Positions 1 through 12,634 of a DNA stretch of 64,000 nt are shown here, piece after piece (the stretch's first letter is position 1; each line of letters starts with the position of its first letter). A program made the translations under genes and the position numbers. This stretch comes from Cavia porcellus (Eukaryota > Chordata > Mammalia > Rodentia > Caviidae). Under the pieces are notes generated by a model that did not search any database, was not told where the DNA came from, and worked only from the letters and a program-made list of their open reading frames with translations. The stretch covers positions 72,867,482 to 72,931,481 of the forward strand of contig NW_026947484.1 in NCBI RefSeq assembly GCF_034190915.1, given 5' to 3'.

Positions 1-315
1 TCATAAACAAAGGGACAATTTCCATAATATAAGTCTTCACAAATTAATGAGTGAATGAACAACAGCCACATAGGAAAAAAAAGAGCAAGACAGAGGAACA
101 GGGAGAGCACAGAAGCCATCAACAGTGCATTGCCTATGTGGAAAGACATTTACCTTCGACCGATGTTCTTACTACACACTGAAGTTACGACACCACTTTT
201 CCCTCTGGCCAATGTAGGCACACGTGTGTCTGTACCTGTGCTGCATCAATTTCTACCTGGTGATATGTGCTGCAGACTCCTGGTTACCTATCTGCGTCCT
301 CAGTATATGCTTTGT

Positions 316-540
316 TAGGCCAGAGTTTCTCAGTCTTGGCCTTACTGATACTCTGGGTAGACAGTTCTTTGTTCTGTGTATGGCAGGATGTTTAGAATCA
401 TGCCTGACCTCTATCCACTAAATGCCAGTAAACACCTCCCGCCCTCCTCCCCCCACACTCAAGTGATGTGGGGATCAGAGCTGCCTCCAGACATTGTATC
501 CTCTGGGACACAAAAGTGCCTCCATTTAAGAACCACTAGT
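316..540 (-). mobile_element. MER5A-like hAT-Charlie DNA transposon remnant
   Basis: Matches the remembered MER5A consensus in reverse: it opens with GGCCAGAGTTTCTCAGTCTTGG, passes through a CAGGATGTTTAG motif, and ends with AAGAACCACTAG near the terminal inverted repeat. Non-autonomous and ancient. Confidence 0.75.
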
Positions 541-559
541 TGAGATTTTTACTGATGCG

Positions 560-660
560 TAGCCCATACCCAAACTCAGTGGTTTAGAATAACAACTGTT
601 TTATGGCTCATAATTCTGAAATCTGGATCTGGCTCAGCAGGGCACATTCTCTGCAGCACC
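560..660. repeat. interspersed repeat fragment, family uncertain
   Basis: The pattern around ACTCAGTGGTTTAGAATAAC followed by a CTCATAATTCTG motif resembles a common mammalian interspersed repeat. I cannot name the family reliably. Confidence 0.4.
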
Positions 661-1432
661 TGAGCAGTCACTTAATGCTTGCGTACTTGAGGGGCAAAGA
701 GAGCTAAACTCAGACAGAATACAGAGATGGCTGAGGTTTCCTTCTCTGATGTCTCTGATCCTCTTTCCTCACAAATGACCTCTCGGTGGAGCAAGGAACT
801 GGAGGTAACAATACTCTGTTTACGTGGCTTTTCTATCCAGATAGCTGGGTTGTTACATGGCGGTCCCTGGTTTCCAACAGCAGAAGAATCCAAGCTGCCT
901 GAGCCTCTACACCTGTTGCTGACTTTCAACTGAGCAGTTTTCCACATTTCAATATAAAGTGAAATGTGTGTAGGGAAAAGTAGTGGGTGTTGCCACTTCT
1001 TTTTATTTATTAGCTTACCCAGGGAGGGTAGTTCAAGTAGAGATTGTGCAAAAAGTTTGCCATTAGCCTTTCTTGGGCTCACAGTGTTTGAGCCTGGATC
1101 CTCTGGTCTTCAGGTTTTTACTTGATCTGATCATATATCTGCCTTCTTAAGTTTCTATTTTCAGAGTTAATTTCCTTTAGAGCTTCATTTTCACTTCCTC
1201 AAAGTTGTGTTCCCTGACCACCAAATCATAGCTCCTTCTCTCCAAGGTCCTTGATGTCCCTCCTTACAGCACTCTTCTACTTGTCACATAGGCCAGAGCA
1301 AGTCATGTGGCCATGTGCAGAAGCCACGTAACATAAGAGGAGACTTCACTTGCAGGAAAACATCAAGAATATCGAAAAGTGTGGTTACATCAAAGACCAG
1401 CAATCTGTGTCTCTTTCTCTCTGTCTCTCTTT

Positions 1433-1507
1433 CTGGCACTGGGGTTTGAACTCAAGGTCCCCTGCATGCTAGCAAACATTCTCCCACTGAGCTACATCCC
1501 TAGCCCA
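1433..1507 (-). mobile_element. ID-type SINE, degraded
   Basis: On the minus strand it reads as GGGCTAGGGATGTAGCTCAG followed by a B-box-like segment, i.e. the tRNA-derived ID head. It has no clear tail or target duplication. Confidence 0.7.
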
Positions 1508-1650
1508 GTTTTCTTTTACTCAAGGAGGAACCCCTATTAAAGTGTGGGGGCTTTGCTATCTCATTCACTCTCCAGAATCTATCAGTGTTTGGCATATAGG
1601 CCAACAATAAATAACCACTGAATACATTTACTTAGTTCTGAGTTACTTGG

Positions 1651-1820
1651 GGGGTACTGGGAATTGAACTCAGAGGGTGCAGAACTATAACCCTCACTCC
1701 TACCCTGTAAAATTGTAAAAATTTGGTACAGGGTTTCACTAGGTTGTCCAGACTGGTGTTAAACTTGTGATGCTTTTTCACAGATTGCTGGGTTATAGGA
1801 ATGTACTACTGCACTGGGCT
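1651..1820 (-). mobile_element. B1-ID composite SINE, degraded
   Basis: A tRNA-derived piece (GGTACTGGGAATTGAACTCA, 1653-1672) precedes a B1-like right portion (ACAGGGTTTCACTAGGTTGTCC to the pTGGGCT-like end). Read on the minus strand, the order is B1 then degenerate ID. Confidence 0.6.
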
Positions 1821-2099
1821 TGAGCTCTGAGTTTTCTAAACTTTAGCTCATCATCTACAAAAGATCCTGCCTCAACATGACCATGGGAAGGATTGAAATT
1901 CCTTCTTCTCTTTAAAATAGACCTTGTACATTTTAAGTGGTTTTCTAAAAATGCATTAGTTTCATGTGACCAAGTCAAATGGAATATAAAATCAAATTTT
2001 CTATTCTTAGCATGAAAGACATTTTTCCATTTTCTTCTTAGAAACAGGAAATATTTGATGATTGTTGTTAGTTTGTTAATATGATTTCAAGTCATTTTT

Positions 2100-2260
2100 T
2101 TTCTGGGTTTATAGAGAGATACTTGAGAAGGTATATATATTCAAGGCACACCATGTGATGATTTGATAGACATATACACTATATAATGATTACCATGATC
2201 AACTTTCAACACATCCTTCACCATATGCAGTAATCCACTTATCCTGAATATTCTTTAGAA
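2100..2260 (-). mobile_element. L1 3'-end fragment
   Basis: The segment containing ATAATGATTACCATGATCAA and the preceding ATGTGATGATTTGATAGACA is the reverse complement of the remembered L1M 3' UTR end. Confidence 0.6.
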
Positions 2261-2734
2261 TAGTTTTATGTTCATTTCTTTAGGGAAAAATGTTTAAATG
2301 TCAGAAAAAGGATTTGTGGAATTGAGCCAGAGTAATACTTTCAAGAAGTTGTTAACTGTGGATTTTTACATCAAGGTGAGATCAAATTTCCTGAAGAGCT
2401 TTTGTTATCCAGGTGGTCTGGGGATTTTGCAGGAATTTTTTTCCCCTTGTACTTCAGTTCTTGTTAAACAATAAATGTAAAAATGTAGAGGGCTTTTATA
2501 CAATTCTTTGAGGGAACTTTGACAGCTGTGCATTGATGCACATAAGGTACTCTTAATCTTACTTTTTCTTTCTAATTATGGTCTTTTGAAGGATCCTTAA
2601 TCTTTCCAGGAAAGCTGGATTTATATTTCTTTACTGGTTGCCTGGAATAAAGACTCAGAAGGAAGTGATAAAACACTGGAGATAATGTACAATTTCAGAA
2701 TACTGATATTACCTTAAAGTAAAGTTTGTATATT

Positions 2735-3075
2735 GTATTATACCATTTCCTGTTACTGTAACAAAATTCCTGGCTACTTTATATAGCAAAAAGGTTTATG
2801 GAACATGGAGTTTTGGAAGCCAAAAGTCCAAGTTTGGGCAGCTCCATCCATTTGGCCTCTACTGACGGCCTTGTGCTGGATGGCACCCCAGTGGCATTTT
2901 TTATAACAACTCCCTCTCTTAGAAACTAACCAGGGTCCTGAGAGAGCTCCATGAACCCCTTCCAAGAGAAACTAATTACCTTCCACTAGGCCTTGCCTTT
3001 TAAAGATTTCACCATACTGGAGACCAAATTGCCAGCAAGGAATCTCTGGGGATGCTCAAACCACGGCACATACAT
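2735..3075 (-). mobile_element. MaLR (MLT1-type) LTR
   Basis: It opens with CCTGTTACTGTAACAAAATT and includes AACTAACCAGGGTCC and CCACTAGGCCTTGCC, the antisense signature of ERVL-MaLR LTRs. An ancient solo LTR. Confidence 0.65.
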
Positions 3076-4859
3076 CACCATTCTTCTCCCACTTTCCTAC
3101 AAACCCATCATTTAAAATATTTCGGTACATATCCAAATGTGAATATAATGTAAAAGTGCCCTCTTTCTTATGTGTAGTCTTTCAGTATTCATATGTCACA
3201 TTACCTTCAAACAGAATAGTGGCAACAATACTGTATGTACCTTAGGTGAGTTTTAAGAGAAATGTACTCCATAAAAGTTTGCAGGAGCAACTTCATTCTG
3301 GCTGAGGCAACTCTGGCTCAGACAACTTATTTCCCTTCTCAGAGTTGGTGCTCCATAAGGGAGCAGGAACTGGGGAGATGTCCCTTCTAATTCTCAGATC
3401 TGGGTGCCAGCAGCAAGACAATACTACTTAGATAAAGATAGTTGGATTGGCCTTTAAAAAAGAAAATAGTATGGAAATATACCATATAAGGGTCTTGTGC
3501 AAAGTTTGAAAATGTTGGATGGCGATCAGTTTTTTTGTCTTTTTTTCAGAGTACAGAGTCATGTTTTTGATGGGGGAAAAAAGAAGTTCATTCTTATTGA
3601 TCTAACAGAATTTAGAAGCTTAAACACATAAATGTTTTCCTTTCCTTGAAATGGCTACATGAAAGTTCTAGCTATATTAGAAGTGCTTACATCATAATTT
3701 AATGCAAGTGTCCAGAGAGCTAAGGAGTAAACAAGCAGCCTTCGTAATGAACTGATGAATTGAGGCTGAGGTCAGCTGGAGGGAGGGAAAGAAAGAAAAG
3801 TCTGTAGACGAAGCAGCTGTAGCACAGGGGAGAAGGTCACACCAGCATTCTGTAATGTTATTGCAGCGTGGATGGGGGAGAATTTCTTCTAAGGTGAGGA
3901 TGGCAAACAGTGTGTCAACACTTTCCTGGTGAAGCGTTAGCCAACCGGAGAATCATTTCCACGCTCAGGCACCAGGGCCGAGAGGAGCAAGGATGAGCAG
4001 AACAACCCGGTTTTAAAATGATCCGTTTAGACCTTCATAGAAGGAAAGACTGTTTGAAGGGATTAATTTATAACAGCCTGGGGGAAAACAGAACTGAAGA
4101 GTGCCTAGAGTCAAGGCAGGTTCTGTCCTAAAAAGGTATAGATTTGGAAAATGCAGAGGCGCTGGAAGTGCTGAGCACAGCGGGGCATAAACCCTTTTTC
4201 TGTATCCAGTTGCTCTCGAAAAGGCCTCTACCCTCTCCTTTTCATCCACTCAGCAGCCACATGGCTCAGCACACACTGTGCAGGGGCCTCAGGATTGAAA
4301 AACCCGTAAGGCTCCATCTTGAATCTCTGAATTCATGTATGGAGTCCACCGGCTGTGGGAAGGGGCAGGACTGGGTCCGCTAGGGCAAGACACAGTGCAT
4401 GGTCTTGTGGCAGCCAGATCAGGTTGGAGCAGGTATATCTATACAAAGCCATCAGTGCTGAGGGCAGGCCACAGGAGGTCTTGGTATGTTTCCCGGGAAA
4501 GGTGACGTTCGTGAGAAGCAGGAAAAGCAAGTGTGGGAAATCAGGGCCAGCGTTATTGAAAGGGGAGAACAGGCATTTCAGAGGCAGTGGAAGGAGACAT
4601 GTGCAGAGGCAAAGAGGCTTGCAAGAGCGAGGCATGTCGGGGTTTCTCAACACGGGAAATTTCCAGCTGCTGTTAGGGACACCTCCTGCATTGCATCTCA
4701 AGCCTTCGCCATCTGAGCTGGATCTCAAGAGCACTGAGTTTCGGGTCCCTACCAAGTCACTGTGAATATAACTTCACTTACAATTCCCATCATGGAGTCT
4801 AAGGAAGAGATGACAGGAGGCATTCATAAGATGTGCAGCCCTTATAGAACTACTGGATG

Positions 4860-5030
4860 TCGTCCTCACTGGTTAGGTACTATTAGGATTCCTATGTTAA
4901 AATGAACACAAATGGCCATAGAGTCACAGGGAGGCTGGCACCTTGTCCAAGGTCACACCGGGGAGCTGTGGACCTTGGATCTAACACAGGCAATCTGACT
5001 CCTGGCTCTCAACTCTTAGCCTAGGTGCTG
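4860..5030 (+). mobile_element. MIR SINE remnant
   Basis: The core motif CCTTGTCCAAGGTCACAC (4942-4959), followed by TCTGACTCCTGGCTCTC, is typical of MIR. Confidence 0.75.
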
Positions 5031-6595
5031 TGCTGCTGGAGACTGAATGCCCAGTCATGACTAGAAAAAAACATAAACAAAAACAAAAAACACAAAGACT
5101 GTGCTTTCTCTCATTTATGGAGAGCTGTGTAATGGTGATGATGTCACACTGTGTGTCAGCAGGTCACAGACCACTGCAGCTCCCTGGCCTGCCTGCAAGG
5201 ATGCCCTGGCTGCCCAGTTCTGAGTGAGGGACTGCCTTGGCTGCGGTTCCCTGCCAAAGGTCTAGCCACTTGCAGGGAGGGTATCTGAGGTTCCAGTTAC
5301 TTACATCCAGCAATCCTGATGGATCACGAGGAGGCCATTGAGTTCATATTGAGCTCAACTTTTCCTTCTGATTCATCCCGCTTCCTGCCCCTCTGCCCTA
5401 GATGTTGATACCTCCACATTTCTTAAGGATCAGCACACTCACTCAGAGCCTGTGATCTAAGAACCTGTTACAGATTAAAAACTGGTGGTCAACTTAATGC
5501 CAGTGTAACTAAATCATCATGGTCCTGAGCGTAGATGTTCCACCTGAGAAAAGTTGCCAGCATAAAGAGAGACATGGAGAAGGAGGCGTTGAGGAATTCT
5601 GGATTCTATGTGTTGCTGTTTGAGCCATTGGTTCTCCTGGAGAAGCTCTGGTCCTTACATCGCTTGCTGGCTCCAGAGGGGAAGATGTGTGCTACTTAAT
5701 CTCTAGGATGAACTCGCCATGCTGGCTTCCTGGCATATACTTGACTGTGCTTACTGTCAGAGGATCTTGGGGCCTCTATGTCGCTGAGGATGGCTGTGGT
5801 GCTTTACAGAACAGCCCAGGTCTTTTTTTGAGTGTGACTTCTTGGCTCCAGTGTAGAACCCTCAACTTACCAGCATAGCTCCTTCACCCTGCTGGCATAT
5901 ACTTTCTAGCTTCCACAGCTGACCTTTGGGCCTTCCCAGTGCAGATCCATAAAAAAGACTGGCGTGAGTCCTTCTCGTGGGCTCTAGACCTCCAGTTGGA
6001 CTCATGAGAGACTGGGTCTTCATCTGGACTCATGTGGGACATTGCTGTGGGATTCAGGCCCTTGGCTGAATATTCTATGTCTTTGGTATTGTGGGTAGAT
6101 TTTCTGCATTTTCTTGTGTTAACTCTGGGTGACCATCATAAAGTAATATTATAAACCCCATATCCTGACTCTAATTGTTCTCTGCCCCACCCCTGACTAC
6201 ATCAGAACCCGATCTATGACACCAGTTCTATCCACCAGAGCTCTGTGTCCTCTCCGTCTCATTTGTGACTTCCTTTCACATTGGTTTCCTCTGGTTTTTC
6301 ATGCTCCAGATTAAGTAACTGTGAACAAAAGTTTATACAGTTTTCAAGAAGCGGCTATATAAAGCCTCAATACTCCCCTCTTGTTTTAGTAGACTCTGGT
6401 CTTCAGCGCAGTTTCAGGTTCACACAACTGACAGGTGGTATAGAGAGTTTGCCTATACTCCCGCCCCATTTCGGCCTCCTTTGCTCTCAACCTCAATTCC
6501 CTAGGTTCTGGCAGTAGATGGAGATTGTGGGAGACCCCTTTACAAACAAAACTCCCATTAGAATGGTTTGCATGCATTAGTCATTGCTTTTATCT

Positions 6596-6672
6596 GTGAC
6601 CCCGGGAGGGAACTCAGGGCCTTGCCCATGCTAGGGCGCTCTCTTAACACTGAGCTGTATCCCCAGCTCCAC
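6596..6672 (-). mobile_element. ID-type SINE, degraded
   Basis: Antisense ID head: GGGAACTCAGGGCCTTGCC through CACTGAGCTGTATCCCCAGC. Confidence 0.7.
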
Positions 6673-6724
6673 CCTCCGCCTTGTTTATTAGTAGAGGCTA
6701 TTTTTAATATCTGAGTAGTTGAAA

Positions 6725-6890
6725 GACTTGGTTCTACTAGTCTTGTAGCTTTGGGCAGACTCCAACTTGCTGGGCCTCAGTGTCACATATCTGGAGTTAG
6801 AAATACAAGTTCAGGAAGGATTTCACTAGATAACACATCCTAACTCCGACCAAAGTCTCTGGTGCTTAATAAGGATTCAGAAAACAGGCA
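6725..6890 (-). mobile_element. MIR remnant
   Basis: Antisense MIR signature: CTTGTAGCTTTGGGCAGACT, then GGGCCTCAGTGTCACATATC and a CTTAATAAGGATTCAG end. Confidence 0.6.
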
Positions 6891-6929
6891 TTTTTGTATA
6901 AACAAGCACAGGACTTCATATTTTTGTTT

Positions 6930-7130
6930 TCTGTGGCTTCAGTACCACATTGCTACAACTTGGTAGATCAAAACAGTAGAAGTTTAGTCTCACACTCCCA
7001 ATTTTCATGCTTCTGGCTTCAGATGTCAGAGTTCAGTTCACCAGTCTAAAAATCAAGGTTCTCAAGGAAAATCCTTTCCTGACTTACAGCTCCTGCCTGC
7101 TGCTTGCTTCCTTGACTTGGGGCCACATCA
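6930..7130. repeat. LTR-like interspersed repeat, family uncertain
   Basis: The pattern ACAACTTGGTAGATCAAAAC followed by TTTAGTCTCACAC resembles antisense MaLR/LTR ends, but the match is weak. Confidence 0.4.
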
Positions 7131-8879
7131 CTCCCAGTCTCGTCCCCTCCCTGTGTGTCAGATCTGTCTGTTTCTCTGGAAAAAGATACACGTGGCTGAG
7201 GGGGAGCTGACCCTGCCAACCTAGAATAATCTAGATGCAAGACCCTTAATTTAACTATGTTTCCAAGATCCCGCTTTTTTTTTTAATCAGGAAACGTTTA
7301 TCAGAGCCAGGGATAAGAACCTCTTACCTTGGGGTGGGGCATTTTTCAGCCTGCTGAGCCTTTGGTTCCTGTCCTGTGTTAAGGAACAGTTCTAAATATT
7401 TTACTTGGCTACCACTTACTTAAACAGTCCCCTGTCTCTTCCACTTCATCATTAAAAATATCTGTTCTAAGAATCTTTATTCTCTACTCACAAGAGGGAC
7501 AGTGACCGAGGAAGGGATTGGGTACCTTAAAAGTCTCAAAAGGAGATCCACTTATTGTTTGTGCGGCATCTTTCCAATGTTTTAATTAACTGTGGGTGCC
7601 TTCAATTTACATTTTCCAGACATCTGTCTCATTCAGGAGATTGGACCATGTCTGGGAATTCGAGTTTCTCCATGCCCCAGGGGATCCTTATCCTCAGCCA
7701 AGACTTGGATATACCAATTTCTCCTAGGAAGCCCCCCACCCCTTAGAGGGTAGCCCCTTTCTGCCTGCCGCGTGAGTGTCATCAGGACATGACTGATTCT
7801 TTTTTTTTTTTTTTTTAATTGGAAGGATGAGGCAAACAAAAAAGGGCAACCCTGGAAAGTGAGCAATCCTCTCCGTACAGTATTCGCTGAAAGAGCTCCC
7901 TCGCGGGAAAGCTTCCAATCCCGAATTAAACAGCGGATGACGACCGCCCGGATTTGGCAATCCTGCGAGGGAGCTCGTGGGTCTGACCCGCGAAGCCCGA
8001 CCGCGCCCCTCGGCTATAGGAGCTTCCGCTAGGGGGGCGCGCAGTGGCGACCAGGACACGCCGGACCCCGCCAGGTGTTCACAGAGGTCCGCGGGCGTCG
8101 GGGGCTGCGGGAGAGTGGGCTTCTGACCCCTCCCACTCCGCCCCCAGCGAGCCGCAGCCACTCCCGAGTGGCGCGGGTAGGGGTGTGGGGAGGCGCAGGT
8201 CTATTTATTCTGGCCTGAACGCCGGCTGCTGGGGCTGCTCCCAGCTACCGGCCGTCCTGCCCGGAGCCCCAGAGCAGGCTGCTTCTGCCAGAGGGCTGAG
8301 GACCCAGCGCTTGCGGCTGGCCGGGTGAGGGCAGCCGTGGTGCGGGGACCCGAAGCCTAGAAAATTTCGTGGGGACGTGGAAGTTCCTTTGCGGATGAGG
8401 GGACGCGGAGGAGCTGCTCCTAGTCGGGGTCCCTGGGCCGGAGTGTCTGTCTCAGGGGTGATGGGCGAGGGAGGTCAGGTCTACCCCCGGGGGCGGGGGG
8501 CTCCCCCGGGTGGAGGTGGCGGTGGGGTGCGGGCGCACGCTCAGGTTTAGCCACAGCTGACGGGGCAGCAGGATCGGGCTCAGCGCGGGGTGCCGAGAGG
8601 GGCAGGACAGGACAGCGTTCGGCCAGGCCGGGTGCGCGCCGCCGGCATCGGGAGAACCGTGCACCGCAGCCCGGCACTGTTCCGGCCCGCAGCCTCCGCT
8701 CGCCGCCAGCTGAGGTGGTGGGCGGAGCCATGCGTGACCCCGCCTCCGCCGGACGCGGCTCCGCGCCCGGCCGCCCGCCCAATCTGCAGCCCGGGCCCGC
8801 AGCGGCAGAGCCGGGTGGTTCGTCTGGCCGGTGGAGGCTGAACGCGACCGTCGCGACCCGCGGCACCCGCCGACCGGAG

Positions 8880-9245
8880 ACCAGCGCCACCCGGGGACGC
8901 GCTCCGCTTGGCGCCGCCGCCGCCTCCGCCCCATTGCCTCGGGGCCGCTGGGGCCCGCGCCACCCCGGCCGCGATTCTCCTCCTCTTCCTCCGGGCGAGG
9001 AGGGAACGCGAGAGCCGAGCCGAGGCCCCTGCCGCCGGGCTCGGGCTGGCGGAGGCGGAGGGACGCGCGCGGCCCCCGAGGAGCGCGGCTCAGCTCTCTG
9101 CGGCCGTGGCCGGCGCCGGGGCTCGCGCTGCCGCTGCGATGGCGAGGAGATCGGGCCCCGGGCGCTCCGGCAGCGCCGCCCGCGCCCCCGGGACCACCGA
9201 GTAGGCACCTGAGCCGAGCGCGCCGCCGCCCAGGGGGAGGGGAAG
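8880..9245 (+). other. CEMIP2: CEMIP2 exon 1, noncoding (5' UTR; start approximate)
   Basis: The right edge is a strong splice donor, AAG|GTAAGC, with GT at 9246-9247 inside the CpG island. The left edge is a guess because no start site can be assigned. The exon carries at least one upstream ATG (9139). Exon 1 would splice to the candidate exon 2 at 20291 or directly to exon 3 at 24545. Confidence 0.6.
9139..9204 (+). CDS. upstream ORF, 21 codons plus stop, in exon 1 leader
   Basis: ATG at 9139-9141, followed by G at +4, opens a frame that closes with TAG at 9202-9204, wholly within the predicted leader and 41 nt before the exon 1 donor. The peptide is Arg/Gly/Ser/Ala-rich and resembles no known protein. 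It could lower translation of the main frame if transcripts start upstream of it. Whether it is translated is unknown. Confidence 0.4.
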   Translation: MARRSGPGRSGSAARAPGTTE

Positions 9246-10768
9246 GTAAGCGGCGAGGTCGCCCGCGGGCCGGGCTCCGCCTCCTCGGCCGTCCCGGGGG
9301 CACCGCCAGGGCGCCGACCCCGCCTGGCGCACCTTGGCTCTCCGCGGGGGAGGCCTGGCCCGCCGGGTGCTGCGCCCGCTCGCGCGCAGGGGGAGCCCCC
9401 GCCGGCCCGCGCCCCGAGGTCGGCGCAGGGCTGCTCGCGGGCCGGGTCCTGCTGTCTGTTTCTCCGTCGCTCCTCTCAGTACGCTTACGGGGACGGGAAC
9501 AATGGACCTTTGAAAGTCGGTGTGTACAGCTTAAACTTTCTGGGGAGGGCTGGGGCGAGGGAGTAAACCGCACAGGAAGCCGGCTGCGGCGAAAGGTGGG
9601 TGCAGCGTGCGCGGAGGAGCCCTGTCTTCGGGGCGCGCGCTTCCACTCTGGGTGGGGGGATCTTTGTTTCTGACGGGTCCCCTGGGCTGGCAAGTCCTAC
9701 CCTGCTCACCTTACTTTATCTAAAAGGAGGCGAGGTTGCAAAATCGTGTGCAGCCTTCTGTAAAGCAGGGGCGTCAGCTCCGGACCTGCACTCAGCTTTG
9801 CGTTGTAGAGGTGGGGAGATCCTGGGAGAGGAGGGGGCCCTTGCTGTGAGGACCCAAGGTGGGGTAGGGCATGCTGCGCAGTAACTACACCCTCGGTGAT
9901 GAAGCCGAGGTCCTTACTTCCCTGGGTACTCTGCTGAGGGTTGCTGTGTGTCACCAGACCTCTCCGCGGGGCGGAAACAGCTCACTTAAAGTCCCCATAA
10001 GGTTGGGAAAACAGACTTTGATATATGCCAGCTTTCCTCAGCAGCTGAGGGTCAGGATGTAGAGCGTCTGATAGTTTTCGGAACTTTTATTTAGCTCCCG
10101 AGCCACTCACTGCGTTGAGTTCACGCCCCTTGTGCTAGCGAGGCGACCGGAGGCAGCCAGCTTGTGCAGTTGCACGTGTTGAGTGTGTGCAGAGGTCTTG
10201 TGAGTGAGTCCAGTGTAAAATAAAAACAATTTCCAGAACGAGGGAGGAGAGGTATCATCTGAGTAGAGGGCTGACTGAATTCCCAGGGTAGCCAGGCGTA
10301 CTCTTTGGAAATGGCCACTCAAAACAAAAACATGTAAAACAGTTTGCCCTATGGGTGGATAGCATAGAGTTCCTGAGTTTTTATTTGATCTGTGAAAAAA
10401 CTTACTGTTTCAGAGTTTGTCTGGGCAGCACAGTCTGCTTGTGTTGTCTGTCCAAGGGTTTTTCTGAGTTTGCATTTCCAGGCAGAGCACGACTGTGTGC
10501 AGCAGACACGACCTCTACTTAGAAAACTGTCACTTGATGGTGTTGTATCCATTTTGTATGTTGAAATCACGCCCCTCAAATATCCGTATGTGAACTAGAG
10601 GGTGAGTAAACAGGCTTTCACCTCCGTCTAGCGCATGCTGTTTTATCTGATGAGTGGGTATCTGCATGTGAGAAAACTAGCTTAGAAGTAGTACTGAATC
10701 ATCTCACCTGTTTGTCAGCTCTCCATGGGACATTTAGCTGAGGACTGGCTCTTTGTGTGAGAGAGGGA

Positions 10769-10770
<2 letters not shown>

Positions 10771-10799
<29 letters not shown>

Positions 10800-10801
10800 T
10801 A
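10771..10801. repeat. (TG)n microsatellite
   Basis: About 15 uninterrupted TG units in intron 1, a likely polymorphic site. Confidence 0.95.
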
Positions 10802-11444
10802 TTGGGGGACTGAATCTGTAAATTGCTACATGGTGCTTTTGTGGAGTTCCTGAATCATAGTTAATTGACTTCTTGATCTAGCCAGTAACTGGTGGAGTTT
10901 TTAAAGCCTCAGATTCACAGCAGGGAACATGAGTGGTGCTATCTTTGCTTTCATGTACTGGTAGACTCAATCAAGCCTGTCCTCAAGCAGGTCCCTAGAA
11001 AATGAGAAGACAGAAATGGGCAGAGTACATTGTGGGTCATTTCGAAGTTGAAAGGTCACTGCATACTAGCTGTGGGCAAGTTTTTGAAGTTGAGAAAGAT
11101 GAACCACACTTCAGAAAGAGAAAATATAATAATCATAGTTGAATTTACAGTTTGAGGCTCCCAGTTTAAATGCTATATATAAATATTTGTGACAAAGTGC
11201 TTTAGAGTATTTATGAATGTTATATCATTAATCCATCCACTCACCATCTTATCTATTGACCTAACCTTTATGAATCACCTGTTGTGTTCCAGAGGCCCGG
11301 GAAGGAATTTTCACCATATGTTTTGTGCACTGTTTTGTTGGTAGACAAAGGCAGTTGAATGGAGAGTTTGAGGGTTTGCAGCTTGGTGGCTGTGGGAATG
11401 AGAAAGACACACTCTTCTGTGGAAATGAGTCTGGGAAGCCAGAA

Positions 11445-11492
11445 AGGAAATTGACAATTAGGAGTCCAGGAAATTGACAATTAGGAGTCCAG
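11445..11492. repeat. 23-bp perfect tandem duplication
   Basis: Copy one at 11445-11467 and copy two at 11468-11490 are identical, followed by the first two bases of a third copy. The unit starts AGGAAATTGACAATTAGG. Confidence 0.95.
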
Positions 11493-11605
11493 TACTGGTG
11501 GGAGTGGTCAGGAGAACCATTAGGCATAAGACTTTTTAAGAAGCCTGGAGAGGAAGTGATTGGGGGTGGGGTGGCAGAGGAGTTTTTGGGGAAAAAAACC
11601 CATAT

Positions 11606-11678
11606 TTTTGTTGGCATACTAGTGATTGGATCCATCATGATAGGCAAGTGCGCTACCACTGAGCTATGTCCCTAGCCT
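11606..11678 (-). mobile_element. ID-type SINE, degraded
   Basis: Antisense ID fragment ending CCACTGAGCTATGTCCCTAG. Confidence 0.6.
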
Positions 11679-12634
11679 AAAAAATAAATACAATTTATTA
11701 AATCAGACAAAATAGTGGAGACTGAAAACTGGTGCCATGGGCATCATTTTAAAGTGTAAAGACTTAAGTGTAAAGGGTTTAGAACAAGTCTCTGATAAAT
11801 GCTAATCGTTTGTGGTTGGCAAATCCTCTCCTTTTATTCTTCTGTAAAATAAGTTTTTAAAGACTTTATGGACCATTCTGAAGATTTAATTCAATTTAAA
11901 TTTACTGTGTATGTGACAGATTTACTATGTAGCTACAGCTGTCTGGTATGAAAAGGTATTTCAAGATGTGTGTGTGTTTTAAAACTATTATAACTAGTTA
12001 ACTGTAACTCTCAATTAACCAGTTGATCTCAGCAATAGATTCCCATTCTTTCCAGAATGTTCTGAACCCCATCATGGGAGCCCAGTCTTTGGTCTTCAGG
12101 CTAGCTGTTGAAATGTGGTATTCCCCACTTGTCTAACCGCTGGAAAGCTTTTCATTCCGTTTGGATTGTGACATTAATTAGATGGGAGACTGGCTCTTAC
12201 AGTAAGTCATTGGAGAAGGGCTTGTCTGAGTTTGTACCCTCATTTCCGTCCTCATCTCCAGGCCTCCCAAGCCATGCTGATGCTTCTCCCCTCTTTCATC
12301 CTACCAAGGTGGAAATGGGGAAGAAAAAAGAAAAGAAAACTTTCCGGTTGTCTCCATTTGTAAACAGAAATGGAGTAATTTTTAAGCAGACTGTTGAGGA
12401 AAGGCTGTTCTCACACCACCAACAGCTGCTGTCTGGGTGAAACTTGAATCTGTAAGCTTGCTTTTAGTTCTCCATTTGAAATGGACTTAAGCTTATCTGA
12501 CATCTTAATAAATTGTCTTTGGTAGAAATCACAACTCAGCTATTTAAAGCTATCAAATTAAATGTGACTTCTTTGGTGAGAGGAGGTAAATTCTGTATAA
12601 ATGTTTTCTGGATGGGGCTCTATATACTGAATCG

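Larger units (their letters stand above)
1..7949. other. intergenic region upstream of CEMIP2
   Basis: About 7.9 kb with no recognisable exon, conserved reading frame or RNA gene. It holds MER5-type DNA, ID and B1-ID SINEs, L1 and MaLR fragments and two MIRs (listed separately). The stretches 3.1-4.85 kb and 5.05-6.59 kb look unique apart from a purine-rich patch near 3780-3805. Distal regulatory elements could be present but cannot be identified from sequence alone. Confidence 0.6.
7950..9690 (+). promoter_or_regulatory. CEMIP2: CpG island containing the CEMIP2 promoter and first exon
   Basis: This is the only long GC-rich, CpG-dense block in the window, sharply different from the AT-richer flanks. 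It contains Sp1-like GC boxes (for example GGGCGG at 8720-8725 and CCCCGCC at 8738-8744) and a CCAAT motif at 8779-8783, and it ends in the splice donor of the noncoding exon. No convincing TATA box sits close to exon 1, so a dispersed CpG-type start is likely. The exact start site cannot be read from sequence. GC-rich open frames on both strands here are by-products of base composition. Confidence 0.85.

Noticed and set aside
4333..4765. Overlapping 136- and 140-codon frames on opposite strands upstream of the gene
   Set aside because: They mirror each other, lack recognisable domains, and have no promoter or splice signals.
8452..9693. Long minus-strand frames (up to 413 codons) and plus-strand frames (to 280 codons) in the CpG island
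   Set aside because: GC-rich DNA lacks stop codons in every frame. The predicted proteins are Arg/Pro/Gly/Ala-rich with no domain and overlap each other on both strands.
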